A stretch of 64,000 nucleotides of DNA from Takakia lepidozioides (taxonomy: Eukaryota; Streptophyta; Takakiopsida; Takakiales; Takakiaceae). Below are positions 34,676 through 44,859 of this stretch, piece after piece; position 1 is the stretch's first letter; each line of letters starts with the position of its first letter. The notes under the pieces are model-generated. The model searched no databases. It was not told where the DNA came from and saw only the letters and a program-made list of their open reading frames with translations. The position numbers and the translations under genes are program-made. Location: the NCBI GenBank assembly GCA_030704615.1, contig CM060733.1:13890001-13954000 (forward strand), in the 5' to 3' direction.

Positions 34676-35240
34676 CTTTTAAGCTCCCGACGAGATAAAT
34701 TCAAGGTCAAATGGTGGGTTCAGCTGCAACATATGTCCAACACCAGATATCCTAAGTTAATCGACTCTATATCTTGGAAACAGGACCGCCCACCGACCTG
34801 TCAAACATGCTAAGTCCTGGTAGAAGACAGTAGAAGAGATTCTCAAGGACCTGGACCTGAAACCGCAAGTCTTCACCCTGCTGGATAAATCTGACTTAGA
34901 GGCTGTAGTGTCTAACCATGTTTGTGGGCAACCTGAACACATTATTCATTTTCTGATACTCTGTCCGGGGTTGTCTCACCAAAGAGACACTCTCTTCAAA
35001 TCTATCAAAGGAATTGTGCATGTACCTCTGTTTACTAACTTTGAAAAAGTCGAGGCTGAGCCAAAAGCCCAGCCCCTTCTGAGGCCTAGTTTTTGGGCAA
35101 CTCACACACAATATATTGATGCTTGTGTGAAAGAATTTGTAGAGGATATCTGGAAAACCCGGATTAATTTTATATGTGAAGGTAAGTCTTACTACCAACG
35201 TCTGCCCCCGACAGAGGTAGGATCTGTCCCTTTTGTTTCC
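34676..35240 (+). mobile_element. LINE-derived segment, internally deleted
   Basis: Same start as 31460 (AAGCTCCCGACGAGAT) and same 3' junction with a fold-back, but after the LDKSDLEAVVSNHVC region it jumps directly to the zinc-knuckle part (CGQPEHIIHFLILCPGLSHQ), skipping about 190 bases present at 31700-31890. The coding is broken. Confidence 0.8.
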
Positions 35241-35365
35241 CCAAGAGAGGGGGCAACAAAGAAAAAGAAAAAAATGTAGGGTGGGGGGGGGGGTGATTGA
35301 GTAGCAACAGCTTCTCAGTCACTCCCCCCCCACTTTCTTTTCTTTTCTTTGTTGCCCCCTGATGT
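35241..35365. repeat. Fold-back copy 5
   Basis: AGAGAGGGGGCAACAAAG and CTTTGTTGCCCCCTGATG form the outer arms. A G-run at about 35283-35293, TGATTGAGTAGC and CTTCTCAGTCACT, and a C-run lie inside. Directly followed by a CT-rich tract and the next LINE-derived segment. Confidence 0.9.
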
Positions 35366-35414
35366 CTCCCTCTCACTCCCTCTCTCTCTCCCTCTCTCTC
35401 CCTCTCTTCTATGC

Positions 35415-35873
35415 TGCTCTCTTTTAAGCTCCCGACGAGATAAATTCAAGGTCAGATGGTGGGTTCAGCTGCAACATATGTCCAACACCAGATATCCTAA
35501 GTTAATCGACTCTATATCTAGGAAACAGGACCACCCTGTCAAATAGGGTAAGCCCTGGGAGAAGAGAGTAGAAGAGATTCTCAAGGATTTGAATCTGGAC
35601 CTGCAAGTCTTGACCTTGCTGGACAAACCTGACTTAGAGAGTGTAGTGTCCAAAGCCATGTCTGTTATCAGAAAATTGTCCGATGAAAATGAAGTTAGGA
35701 AGAAAACTTCCCTGAACCTGTTTCCAGTCTGTGACATGGGGGTGGACATCATGGATGCGCACAAGGGTTTATCCCACTCCTGGCACCAGACCTAAATTTA
35801 AACTCAAGGCAGGAAGACTACCTTTGAACAGTAAACAAAAGCAGAGAGGAAATGGAGAGTGCAATTTCCCTGA
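35415..35873 (+). mobile_element. LINE-derived segment, cut off at 35873
   Basis: Third tandemly arranged copy starting AAGCTCCCGACGAGAT. Coding blocks PKLIDSIS, ILKDLNLDLQVLTLLDKPDL and DENEVRKKTSLNLFPVCDMG are visible. The copy stops abruptly at GAGTGCAATTTCCC, where unrelated GC-rich sequence begins. Confidence 0.8.
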
Positions 35874-36289
35874 CGTACCTCTGCTGATGCGGCTGCTGGT
35901 GCTTGAAGCGAGCTGGCGTGGCGAGCTGCTGCGGTGCTGTCACGGCTGCCAGCGGCGCGCGTCCCCGCCACTGTAGGGCGTCTCTCCCCGCTCACCACGG
36001 CTCTCTCTCTCTCTTCAACTCGTTTAGGTCGCGCCTCTGCGGCGTTCCTACCACACAGGGGGGAGAGAGACATCAACCGTGCTTAAGGCAAGAAAGCAAG
36101 AGAGAAAGCGAGGGAGGAGGCGGTGCTTACCTTGGGCGTTGGAGCAGCGTTGGGGCAAACTCCTTGGGGCCTTGCGTCCACCTCGGGCTCAGCAGCAGGT
36201 GTGTTTCTCCTCCACCCTAAACCCCATTCTCTGAACTACCTCTCTCCCAAAGAACAAACGAAAACGGGAGGGGAAAGAGATGCTTCAAG
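35874..36289. other. GC-rich sequence of unknown origin
   Basis: Open frames on both strands are explained by high GC. No domain was recognised. It separates the interrupted LINE segment from the CACTA-like subterminal block. Confidence 0.3.
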
Positions 36290-36545
36290 CACTTAGGGGA
36301 AAAAAAAGGCGCGGCGCCTACGTGTGACGCCTGGCCGTCGCACGCCTGCGTCCCGCCTTTTAAAAAAAAATGTAAAAATGATATTTGTGACGGCCGGCCG
36401 TCGTTGCTTGCGACCCCCGGCCCCATAAATTTAAAAAAATACGTCGCCCCCCGCGATGGCTTGCCGACGCGGGATGCGATCCCCAGAGAAAAAATTGAAA
36501 AAACTCGTCGTCAAATGCGACGCGAGGATGTCGCAGGAGGTGACG
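36290..36545. repeat. CACTA-like subterminal block, second copy
   Basis: Starts CACTTAGGGGAAAAAAAAGG, a poor match to the CACTACAAGAAAA terminus, and continues with GTGACGCCTGGCCGTCGC and GCTTGCGACCCCCGG, the same units as at 22060-22790. It may be the degenerate left end of a shorter element (36290-43418) or an internal repeat of a longer one. Confidence 0.5.
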
Positions 36546-36557
36546 GCCAGCATTTCT

Positions 36558-36581
36558 GGGTTTAGGGTTTAGGGTTTAGGG
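36558..36581. repeat. Interstitial telomere-type repeat, (TTTAGGG)3
   Basis: Three perfect TTTAGGG units preceded by GGG, the plant telomere motif. Such short tracts are common inside plant genomes and promoters and need not mark an old chromosome end. Confidence 0.9.
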
Positions 36582-36977
36582 CCTTTTGGGTTTCTTAGTT
36601 TTTATTTTATTTATTTATTTATTCATATGGTACTGGGTTAGGGTGTTTGCTTTTCTTTATGGTGCTGGGTTTTGGATTGGCGGTTTTGGTTGTGGTTCTT
36701 GGGGTTAAAAGGATAAACGGTGTAATTAGGATTCACATACCCAAAATGTGGTTCAATCTGATAATTGCAAAGCGCTGCGTCTCAACAAATATTTCCATGG
36801 TGTGGGCATCCTGAAGATAGAACGAGAGGAAGGATTTACTGTCTTGGGCTCTAGCACCATAGGGATGCTCCGCCTTTGGTTACCAATTTTGAAAGCCCCG
36901 AGGCTGAGACATAGGGTTTTTTTTCAAACGATTTTTGAGAAATGAAAATGTCGGTGGTGTGTGTTAATTAGGATGCG

Positions 36978-38460
36978 ATGGTGAGGAAACATCAACCCGT
37001 ATCCCTTGAGGATGGGGAGGTAGTACCACATATCGATTGTGGCCCTAGAGCGACCGTTTTTCATGGCGAGGAGCCACCCATTGCACCTAATCCAATACAG
37101 GTTGCCGAACACAATCGTAGAAGGGACCGGGGCCAAATTTCAAGTGATGCGGAGGATGTTGACACTCCGGGATCGAGTCGGGCGCGCCGTGGGTTGCCCC
37201 CTCGCGGGCCACCCGTCCAACCACGTCCACCTTTGACCCCCCCGATAAGATTGAGTGTTGGTGCACTAAGTGTTGGGAACGGATACCGCCGGGCGGCACC
37301 AGACCACCGAGGCGGCGACCGCATGTTGTCGAAAAACATTACAAGAAGAACAAGATTGTGGATGCGGCAAAAGTGAGTGTTTTTCCCACCCCTCTCATTA
37401 ACATTCATTTAAGGTACATTTAGGTTTATCTAATAATATAATATGACTGGTAAGCATACATGAATCAAAATTAATAGTGAATGCCAGTGCATGTGCATGT
37501 GCATGTGCCCGATATGACCAGTTGGTTCCCCCAGTAGCACGTAGATGAGATGCGTAGGGTCGAGGGGTGTCGTAGGTGTCGTAGGCGTTATAACCAACGA
37601 CGAGCAGCCCCCTCCCCTCCAGTTTCCTCAGGCGGTCCCCCTGATTGTGGCCTCCCCTCCCGTCTCTTTCTTTGTCTGATCCACCTCTGGTAGTACCTGA
37701 TCCGGACGTTGTACCCCCGGCTACACCTCCGACATTACATCCTCAACCATCTCCACCTCCACCACCACCACCACCTCCACCTCCACGTGCATGTGCCCCC
37801 CGAACCCCTAAGAGGGGTCGGCTTCGTCCTAGGTTTCCTCCCCTTCGGCTTGGGCGGCCTGAGCCGGATCCTCGCCCCCGATGGGAAACGCATGGGATTA
37901 TGTTACTAAGGACCGCCTAGCCTCGTTGTTGGGGGAATCATCTCGATCCTCCCACCCCCATCTGAAAAAATGTGGAGTTCGAGTATTGGGAGAGACGGTA
38001 TGTTGTGAGAGCCGCTACAGACCCTGCTATGGGTCGGGGTTTATTCAATGATATTATGGTTCCTCCTCGGAAAAACAGCATGGTGGACTTGTTTCCCTAT
38101 TACGGTCCATACCACACCCCCGCGGAGTTCCGTACATTACGCCTCGAAATCCCATACATCCTACCCTACATTTTGTGTGTCAACGGACAGGATGTCCGTA
38201 GACGGGGGTTGTCTCCCATTGAGATCAGATTTTGTGATGGTGACCCCGACATCTTCGGCAATGTTGCTGGGCTAGTCAATACTTCTTTTGGTCATCCTAG
38301 GATAACCAATGTAGTATGGGACGAGCGAAGTGATGGGCATGAGAGCTTTTGTGGTCATACATCAGTATACTGTGAGGGGATACACATGTTTGTGATGACA
38401 TGGACTATTAGGGCTAGCAGTAAACTATTTGCATCATACGAGTTCTCCCGAGATGATTAG
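36978..38460 (+). CDS. SET-domain-like protein encoded inside the CACTA region
   Basis: The clear part is 37972-38460. Its translation has the layout of a SET fold: RYVVRAATDPAMGRGLFND, then VDLFPYYGPYHTPAEFRTL, GNVAGLVNTSFGHPRITNVV and a C-terminal IRASSKLFASYEF. These correspond to the GxG start, the YxG strand, the NHSCxPN motif (here NTSF with loss of the His and Cys) and the ELxxDY motif (here KLFASYE). SET proteins methylate lysines, usually on histones. Upstream frames at 36978-37376 (start near 36978) and 37645-37920 (Pro-rich, with a CCACCA repeat at about 37750-37790) may be further exons, but frames do not join simply. No pre-SET cysteines were seen. It lies between a CACTA subterminal block and TNP2 on the same strand, so it may be a passenger gene. 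Histone methylation is not shown; SET similarity is my inference from motifs. Confidence 0.5.
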
Positions 38461-39480
38461 GACCTCCGATTACAGTGTGAGTGGGATGTGTATGATAGAA
38501 ATATGGTTCATGTGAGACAGGGATCGCGTAGAGAGACATTGTAGATATTCTCATGATGTACTTTGTATACATCCGATTAATCGATTGATGTAAATTTTTT
38601 TTCTTGTTGCTCGTGTGGGTTGCAACTTTGCATATGTGATCTAAACATACTTATGCACATGTGGACCAAATATGAGCTTGAACCAAGTTCATTCAATGGG
38701 TCATTCTAGTGTTGAACGCAGCTACGTGTCATAGAGACGGAAAATTGCGTTTGTCTGCAAATGTTTTTTTTTTATCAAGCCATATGCTTAATGATAGCAT
38801 ATGCAATGTGCGTGCAAAATTTGGGAATAAACAAAAGTTATTTGGACCCATAACCAGATTTTGTTCTCTCATTTGCACTCCAAAGTTGAGTTATCTTCAA
38901 ATTCATGCGCTCTTTATAGAGAGTTATGTAAAAAAGACCCTAGAAACACACTTATTTTTTTTTTCCATTTTTTTGCATGGATGTAGTGGTGCAAAGCCCG
39001 ATGTCACTGAACAAAATAGAGCTAAAAATAAAATCATTACACCCCTCAAAACCGCAATCATATATTTTCTAAATGCAAATATTCATTTTAAATTCAATTT
39101 AATTCAAAATTGGTGCAAGGGTGAGTGCATCGTTGGGGAGGCAAATGTTTTTATTTATTTATTTTTTCTGCTGGATCTTTGTACAGGTGTTGCACACATA
39201 TTTAAGCACATGTAGGAAAAAATGAAGCTTGAGCCACATCCGTTTGTTGGGTGCAATGGCATGAGAGGATTTTCTTTCACATTAATAAACAAAAATTGGT
39301 TGATAGGGTGAATGCGTCATTGGGGGGGCATATGATTTTGTTTGGGTTTGAAACTTTGCATGCGTGTATGTTGCGCACATACATGTAATTATTGAATGAC
39401 ATATTTGATGCACACACACATTGAAGGTTGTTGTTTGCATTTCGCTTATAATCAAGTGTATGGTTGCAATGACACATTAT
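38461..39480. other. AT-rich spacer with no recognised gene
   Basis: AT-rich, with T-runs at 38764 and 38950. One 168-codon frame (38709-39215) has no domain and strongly biased composition. It could hold the 3' UTR of the SET-like gene and the promoter of TNP2. Confidence 0.4.
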
Positions 39481-39489
39481 AACATATGT

Positions 39490-42400
39490 AACAACCCAAG
39501 TACATCAGGCGGGAGCCGTGGGCGAGACGCCGCCCCCAAGGTACCGGACGATGATGACGATGACAGTGACAGTGACAGTGAGAACAACAATGAGCATGGA
39601 ATTAACCAGGAGGATCTCTTAATGCATCATGTGGGCGCTGATGCACCCCATGAAGAGGGAACCCGGCCAATCGATGATCCTGAAATGGCCCCCTCAAATG
39701 ACATGGAGAGGGAGACGAGAACTCCCTTGTACGAAGGGGCGAAAGTGAGTCGATTTTCAATAATCTTATTTTTGCTCAATCTTCAAATTCGATTTGATAT
39801 AAGTAATGTTGGATGTCTGCCACAATGCGAACTATTGCAGACTATATCCTTGCTCCACACTTGAAACCCAAGATGCCACGGTCGCGGAAAGAGGCGCGCA
39901 AAGTCTTGGACTATGTGGGGATGGGCTATAAGATTTTTCATGAATGTCCATGTGATAAAACCCTAGACTACGGAGATGATTCGCATCTCACCAAGTGCCC
40001 AAAGTGCAAAAAAGACCGATATCAGGATGATGTCCAAGGGAAAAAAGTACCACACAAGGTATAAGCGTCATTTCCCCTCGCATGGAGATTACTTTCTTTA
40101 ATCTTCTCAATGTATGTAAAGTGTATTCCACAAAGTTTAGGGTTTAGAAAGTAGTACTCATACAAGATCTGATTGTGGTTTTGGAAGGAGTGAGTGAGGA
40201 GTGGAAAGAGCGACGTTTGGTTTTGACCATTCACACCCAAATGATGGAGATGCTGCATAAAGGGAAAGACATAAGGGTGTTGTATTATGTGTGCTAATGG
40301 GATGATTACATGTGGGGGGCGTGAGGTATTTCATCCTAGAAAATGCATTACTTTTCGATCATCCTACGATTGAGGGCACGGTACCGAAGCCTCGAATTGG
40401 CCACACTCATGAGATGACACGCCTCGCATTGGAGACCCCCGGGAAAGATGTGCGGGCCACAAGATTCACAAGCATGGAGGCATATTGAAGAGATGTGGCC
40501 TTTGCTCTTGGAGGACCCACGATATGTCCACGTCGGCTTCTCCTCGGATGGGGTCAACCCATTCTCTGTCCAGTCATGTAGTCATTACACTTGGCCGGCG
40601 ACCATGGTGAATTACAACATCCCTCCGTATCTTTCAATTAAAAAAGACCATATCATGTTGGCTATCATTGTGCCAGGGAGTATATTCATTTCATGTTTAT
40701 TATTGCCTTAGACTTTACATTAAACTTCTGATCTCTGACGCAATTCGGATGCAAGATTGATAAGTGACATAATCATGGAGTAAGACGTGTAATTCATTTT
40801 GTAGTATAATTTGCATATTGGTGGAACATTGAAACAATGATGTGAATGTCTCATAGGGAAAAAACAAGTGGCAAACATGGACACGTGCTTGCGACCTCTT
40901 GTTGATGAACTTAAGGAGCTATGGAGGGGGGTCTCGGCATTGGATGCTTCACTTGACCCTATGGCCAGACAATCTTTTCAGATGAGAGACATCTTACTTT
41001 GGACAATGCATGATTATCCAGGTATATTATGTTTCCCATGAACAACCCGCGTACATTCACTTGTCAATGCCGGATAATATCGATGAGGATTGGGATTGAT
41101 TGAAGTAGCGGCGACAATCTTGTGCACCGTAGTGGGGTAGATGACATTATGGGCCATGCACATGACAACTTTTTGTTTTTGCTAATGTGACGGGATGTGT
41201 AGTACATGACTAACTGTTTGCTCGGGGCTAAGCATCAAAGGGTACCATGCATGCTTGCATTGTGGTGATGATCTTGATGCACATAGCTCCCGCTATCTTC
41301 ACAAGATGGTGTATCCCAACTACCGCAAATTTCTTCCTATGAGCCATCGATGGAGAAGAAGAGAGAAACACTTGTTTGAAGGCAAAAAGGAAGTACGTCC
41401 CCCCTATGACACCGTCCGGGTAGTTTTGGGAGGACTGATGGAAGGAGGCCCATGCGGGCACGAACGGTGAAGTGGATGTGCCCGACACGAAACGACTTTC
41501 AATCTTCTACGAATTGCCATATTGGGCGGTACATATTCCACAAAAACACCGTTAATATCCCTATGCATGCATGTGATATTGGTATGCGTTGCATTGTCAC
41601 TTTCATGTAAATTTTTTTGTGTAAGTCTTTGTGGGTGGGGATATATGTAGGACCTGAAGATTCGCCATCTTCTAGATCCCATGCATATTGAGAAGAATGT
41701 CTGCTCGTCTTTTTTTCGGGTTCTTCTTGGCACACCGACAAATAAGGGAGTGGATGCAAAAGGAGATTCTCTCGAGCTTGAGGAGCATGGTCACATGCGC
41801 CATCTATGGGCCGAATAAAATGGTGTGGACCCAAAGGGTGTTGTACGGTGGAAATATAAGCGCGCACCTTAGCAATGGACAAAAGAGGAATACAAGAAAG
41901 TGATAGCCACCATAAGTGCTGTCCGAACACCAACTGGTTATGGGTCATCCCTCCGTACGAAGTTCAGCGAAGAAGACGAATTCCATGGTTTGAAATTTCA
42001 TGACTACCACAATCTATTGCAAGACATCTTGCCCATTGCAGTACGTGGGACATTGACTCCTGAGGTTCGTTAGACTATCTATAGATTGGGAGACTTGTTC
42101 CGGTGGATTTGCTCGAAAGAGTTGGAAGAAGAAGATTTTTCACGCATGAAGAAGGAGGCGGTGGAGGTAATGTGTATATTGGAGATGCACCTTCTTCCTT
42201 CCTTCTTTGACATCCAAGTGCACTTGGTAGTGCACTTAGTGGAAGAGGCTTCGATTGCCGGCCGCGTTCATTCTCGTGGATGTACTTCCTTAAGCGTTAT
42301 ATGAAGACTTTGAAAGAATTTGTAAGACAAATGACGCACCCGGAGGGGTATACGTTGCAAGAAGCTATGTTTTGTTGCATGGAGTACATGACAAGAGTGG

Positions 42401-43380
42401 ATGAGGAAGCCCCTCGGATGTGGAAGGAAGATGAGGATGCACGAACCAATGACATCGTTTTGCCCAAAAAATCGAAGAGGGTAAAATTGCCGACCTTGGT
42501 GATTGAGTAAGCGCATGACTTCATACTGAAGAACACCCCATCCATACATGAGTGGGAGGCAAGATACAATAATCTTGTTCAGCAACGAGAGGAGGAGACA
42601 TTTGCATGGAGGCGGAACCATCCAAGGCCGGTTACTAGATGCCCACGACGAGGAGCGGGCCGTCGGAATGTTCCTTCACAAAATTTGCCCATGGAATTGC
42701 AGCCTCTAAGTTCATTCCAATAGTGGCTTTGGACTTCAGTTTATGACGCCGTTGCTCAAGAAAAGGTGGTTTCAGATTTGGTGCAAGACATTGCAAGGGG
42801 CCCCTCTTAATTTGCGACATCATACACTGCGGTTTGGGTTCACGGTCATCATTTCCGCATTCGTGCTCTTGACATGAAGCGCAAAACAACCTTTGATTCT
42901 GGCTTGTGTGCCACATATTGGCAAGATTCCGTGGGGCAAGGGAGATACACAACCTGCTATGAGCAAACTTGAGTACATTTGAGAGCTTGAGAGCATACTC
43001 CAACTTCAGTATACAAGGTACCGGCCTCTTCTCTTCAAGGGAAGGTGGTTCCAGCCATATCTTGTGGGGCCCTCCGCAACACTAGTGCAAGATGATTGTG
43101 GTTTCATGCGCGTCAATGCAGATAGGCTCAACCCTACTCATTGTCCCTCCAATGAGTTTTTTTCACGGCCTTCAGACATGGAGCAAGTTTTATTCTCCGA
43201 TGACAAAACAAGAAGGGGGAATTGGAAGGTGGTTGTGCATGCTCAGCCAAGAGGAAGACGTATCTATCATGGTCTCGGATCTCCATGTGGTGAGGCAATT
43301 ACGGTGGATGGAGAGACTGGTCATAATGATGCTGATGATGGAGGTTGGGTAGAGGGGGTAGAAGAGGATGATGACGCCCC
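39490..43380 (+). pseudogene. CACTA transposase TNP2, lightly decayed
   Basis: Exon-like blocks in order: an acidic N-terminal region (39490-39750); 39840-40062 with MPRSRKEARKVLDYVGMGYK and a CPKCKK zinc motif, donor AAG|GTATAA; 40448-40680 (WRHIEEMWPLLLEDPRYVHV, GFSSDGVNPF, NIPPYLSIKK); 40858-41020 (LRPLVDELKELWRGVSALDA, MRDILLWTMHDYPG); 41230-41460 (GYHACLHCGDDLDAHSSRYL); 41650-42300 (DPMHIEKNVCSS, TPTGYGSSL, LPIAVRGTL, LPSFFDIQVHLVVHLVEEAS); 42283-42620 (KRYMKTLKEFVRQMTHPEGY); and 42800-43380 (KGRWFQPYLVG, MEQVLFSDDK). These match the TNP2, DUF4218 and DUF4216 parts of plant En/Spm transposases, which cut and move CACTA elements. Stops near 41815, 42072 and 42510 and a frameshift near 42280 make it inactive, but decay is mild. 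Confidence 0.88.
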
Positions 43381-43383
43381 GGA

Positions 43384-43418
43384 CAATGCGTCGCAAACCC
43401 CCCCCATTTGCTGTAGTG
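43384..43418 (-). repeat. CACTA right terminal inverted repeat
   Basis: On the minus strand it reads CACTACAGCAAATGGGGGGG then TTTGCGACGC, closely matching the left end at 22043. The next three plus-strand bases are GGC, as before the left end. Confidence 0.75.
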
Positions 43419-43665
43419 GGCGCTCCCCTGGTCCCCACTCCTCCGCTCCCTGTTATTGCTCCCCGCTCCTATGCTCCTCTATTCTCCGCTCCCTTGTTAT
43501 TGGAGCGGTGAAGCAGTAAAACAGGGGAGCAATAGCACAAGGGAGCCGGGAGTAGTAACAGGAGAGCGGCGGAATAATAACACAGGGGAGCAAGGAGAAC
43601 AGAGCCGTAACACAGGGGAGCGGCGGACACATGGGAGCAAGAATACACACAGGGGAGAGGACTTA
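43419..43665. repeat. GGGGAGC-rich repeat block with inverted halves
   Basis: The motif ACAGGGGAGC or close variants occurs several times in direct orientation at 43520-43660. Reverse-complement forms (GCTCCCC, CCGCTCCC) occur at 43420-43500, so the two halves can pair. It adjoins the CACTA end and looks like part of the target sequence. Open frames here are composition artefacts. Confidence 0.6.
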
Positions 43666-43737
43666 GAAATTTTTTTGAGATGCAAAAATCTAATGGTACC
43701 TCAGTCAAATCCTTAAACATACGATTTCCACTGCACC

Positions 43738-43806
43738 ATGTGCGAGGTTCAAACCCAACAGCCCCGCATTAATAGTCATTGCACCCACCAAGCTACACGT
43801 TGCTTT
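43738..43806 (-). mobile_element. tRNA-like SINE head
   Basis: On the minus strand TAGCTTGGTGGGTGCA (A-box-like) is followed by GGGTTTGAACCTCG (B-box-like) at tRNA spacing. The stem arms do not pair well, so a SINE remnant is more likely than a tRNA gene. Confidence 0.45.
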
Positions 43807-43810
43807 CTTG

Positions 43811-44822
43811 TCATCGCAGCGGCCCAATAGGTATGTAGTCAAAAGCTAGGATGTCTTTCCTCATCTGTAAGCAGATTGGACACCTGTCAGAACATCTTGC
43901 GCAGTCCCTTTTAAATTTCTTTCCAGAAGTAGGCTCTACACCTACAAGGCACCATCTCAGAGCCTTCGTATGAATCCTCATCACTAGGTGGCATGAGGTG
44001 GGGAGCATGCGGTGTTTCTGTGTCCCTAGTACACAAACGCCACCTCTCTGTCGGTACCAACCCCACAAACAAAAACAATGTAACTTCCTTGGCAAGAGCA
44101 ATAAGATCTGATGCAAGATCTGATGCAAATAAAACTGAACTGTTTACCTGCAACATGTTCCAACGGAGCAGAGTTTGGCCCAACACTCTCTTCCAAGCGA
44201 ACACGCCATGCTGCCAATACCTCTCGTGCATTCTTCAAGCTCTGAGTTGTCCAACCATACCTTCAACTGTGTGTGTAAAACAACCTTCCAATATCAGTGA
44301 GGATCACATCTGTCCCACCCAACATAGAGTCCAATCCCAAATTAAGTTGATCCAACACGTGTGGCAAGCACCACATGACGAAGATCTGGTACTCATTTGC
44401 CTTGTAGAATCCCAATGATTCTATACTCCTTGGCCACCTTGCCCCAAGTCCTGCAGGTCTCAGCTTCTTCACACCATGCATTGCAGCTTCTATATCTTTC
44501 ATCTTCCGATTTTCTTCGGCATACTTTACTAGCATATGATCGTACTTCTTGAATATACACAACGCCAAGGTGTGCATGACATCGTACGTCAAATCACGAG
44601 ATACATCCAAGCCGTATAAATCATACAATCTCCAAAGACATGAATTCCCTGAAATGCCTACTTCACGAGCAACTTCTTCCTTTCTTCTGCCATTCTCTCA
44701 CGGAGAGTGCCATGTTTTCCGCAAGCCGCATGTCAGGTGGGTGTCTCATCTGCAATCTGTTGTCATGGTACTCCACCAAACCCCTGTTGGTAGATCTAGC
44801 CCGCCACCTGGATGCCATATAA
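43811..44822 (-). pseudogene. Transposase-like remnant (TNP2-related, different family)
   Basis: Minus-strand blocks: RLAENMALSVRE near 44700, LYDLYGLDVSRDLTYDVMHT and LCIFKKYDHMLVKYAEENRK (44628-44500), LRPAGLGARWPRSIESLGFY, QIFVMWCLPHVLDQL, LTDIGRLFYTHS, then in another frame LKNAREVLAAWRVRLEESVG and PNSAPLEHVAG (44238-44150). The pattern of a short D-MH motif, a long helical stretch and an LPHVLDQL-like strand resembles transposase domains found in CACTA-class proteins of non-seed plants. Frameshifts near 44260 and 44640 break it. It lies outside the CACTA right end on the opposite strand. The family is inferred and not certain. Confidence 0.45.
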
Positions 44823-44859
44823 GCCACTAGAGGAGGAATCGCTTCACACTTTCTTAGTG

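Larger units (their letters stand above)
22043..43418 (+). mobile_element. Candidate 21.4-kb CACTA (En/Spm) element with nested insertions
   Basis: The left end starts CACTACAAGAAAAGGGGGG and continues CCTTTGCGACGC. The right end, read on the minus strand from 43418, starts CACTACAGCAAATGGGGGG and continues GGTTTGCGACGC. About 26 of the first 33 bases agree. GGC lies immediately outside both ends, matching the 3-bp target duplication of CACTA elements. A plant TNP2 transposase lies near the right end and a GC-rich subterminal block at the left. Between them are LINEs, satellites and fold-backs. The alternative is two or more same-family elements, with a weaker left-end-like sequence at 36290; the 3-bp match alone has a 1 in 64 chance. 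Confidence 0.55.

Noticed and set aside
36290-36310. CACTTAGGGGAAAA as a genuine CACTA left terminus
   Set aside because: It matches the canonical end poorly and its preceding three bases (AAG) do not match those after 43418 (GGC). Kept only as an alternative.
37645-37909. Pro-rich frame as a separate gene
   Set aside because: Contains a CCACCA simple repeat and ends without a domain. Kept only as a possible exon of the SET-like gene.
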